This document shows positions 36,857 to 36,902 of a DNA stretch of 36,902 nucleotides, one piece after another. The stretch's first letter is position 1. Each line of letters opens with the position of its first letter. The notes beneath the pieces were generated by a model. That model had not been told where the DNA came from. It worked only from the letters and a program-made list of their open reading frames with translations, and made no database searches. The translations under genes were made by a program, and so were the position numbers. Source of the DNA: Candidatus Wildermuthbacteria bacterium (GTDB lineage: Bacteria; Patescibacteriota; Minisyncoccia; Minisyncoccales; UBA10102); NCBI GenBank assembly GCA_016181405.1, contig JACOZJ010000002.1:202608-239509 (forward strand), given 5' to 3'.

Positions 36857-36902
36857 TTCGGACTGGTATTTTCGCCAAGTCCCGCCAAGGCATTTTGAAT
36901 TC

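Noticed and set aside
36403-36888. 161-codon minus-strand frame at the window end
   Set aside because: It crosses two convincing plus-strand tRNA genes and the cca 3' end.
1-36902. CRISPR array, insertion sequence, transposase or prophage genes
   Set aside because: No regularly spaced repeats, no transposase motifs and no phage structural genes seen.
1-36902. RNase P RNA, tmRNA, SRP RNA, rRNA
   Set aside because: No intergenic space large enough shows their conserved cores. The 4139-4263 rod has a 6S-like outline only, so it was not named.

Overview
The window looks like a chromosome segment of an ultra-small candidate-phylum bacterium (Patescibacteria/CPR, most likely a Parcubacteria-type lineage). 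The reasons are the tightly packed and often overlapping genes, shortened housekeeping proteins (a PilB without its N-terminal domain, a Pol I without a proofreading domain), genes that mostly lack Shine-Dalgarno sites, palindromic repeats inside coding sequences, and a VirB4/TraC/PrgI/VirB6-like membrane machine next to yidC-jag. TGA is used as a stop (yebC, ruvC, the NYN gene), so the genetic code appears standard. Lineage placement is inference from gene content.

Layout. 1-1960 (minus): tsaE and the 5' part of polA. 2012-6505 (plus): a DHH-like protein, pilB, a 125-bp inverted-repeat element, then ruvB-yebC-ruvC behind a 16-bp palindrome. 6502-7971: a promoter and a small acidic ORF facing tyrS across a two-way terminator. 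8044-9969: class A penicillin-binding protein. 9959-14479: the classical origin block dnaN-dnaA / rpmH-rnpA-yidC-jag, with DnaA boxes on both sides of dnaA. 14454-26686: a large envelope region holding a membrane protein, VirB4-like ATPase, TraC-like protein, PrgI-like protein and a conserved hypothetical, then a VirB6-like polytopic protein, two VirB2-like small membrane proteins (one fused to a beta/gamma-crystallin-like domain), and five membrane-anchored or soluble proteins of unknown function. 26694-31686: rsmA, a LysM/M23 peptidase, a DksA-type zinc-finger protein and a membrane-anchored GH3-like protein. 31752-35048 (minus): rpsO-NYN-pnp and two tRNAs. 35114-36806 (plus): the CCA-adding enzyme and two tRNAs; none of the four tRNAs encodes its own CCA.

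How it fits together. DNA replication and repair (polA, dnaA, dnaN, ruvB, ruvC), RNA maturation (rnpA, rsmA, pnp, cca, tsaE) and membrane insertion (yidC) surround a wall and surface module: PBP, M23, the GH3-like protein and a reduced type IV secretion-like machine. Two gene-start styles are visible. Many genes have a -10 box 6-7 nt before the ATG, which predicts leaderless mRNAs. Five genes of unknown function in the envelope region instead have a long leader, or lie in an operon with one, and a purine-rich Shine-Dalgarno run (two perfect AGGAGG plus close variants). The most unusual items are an 80-bp palindromic element seen twice, each time ending on a gene's ATG; the pilin/crystallin-like fusion; a paralogous pair of anchored proteins sharing a conserved block; and palindromic or repeat-derived insertions inside polA, cca and rsmA.
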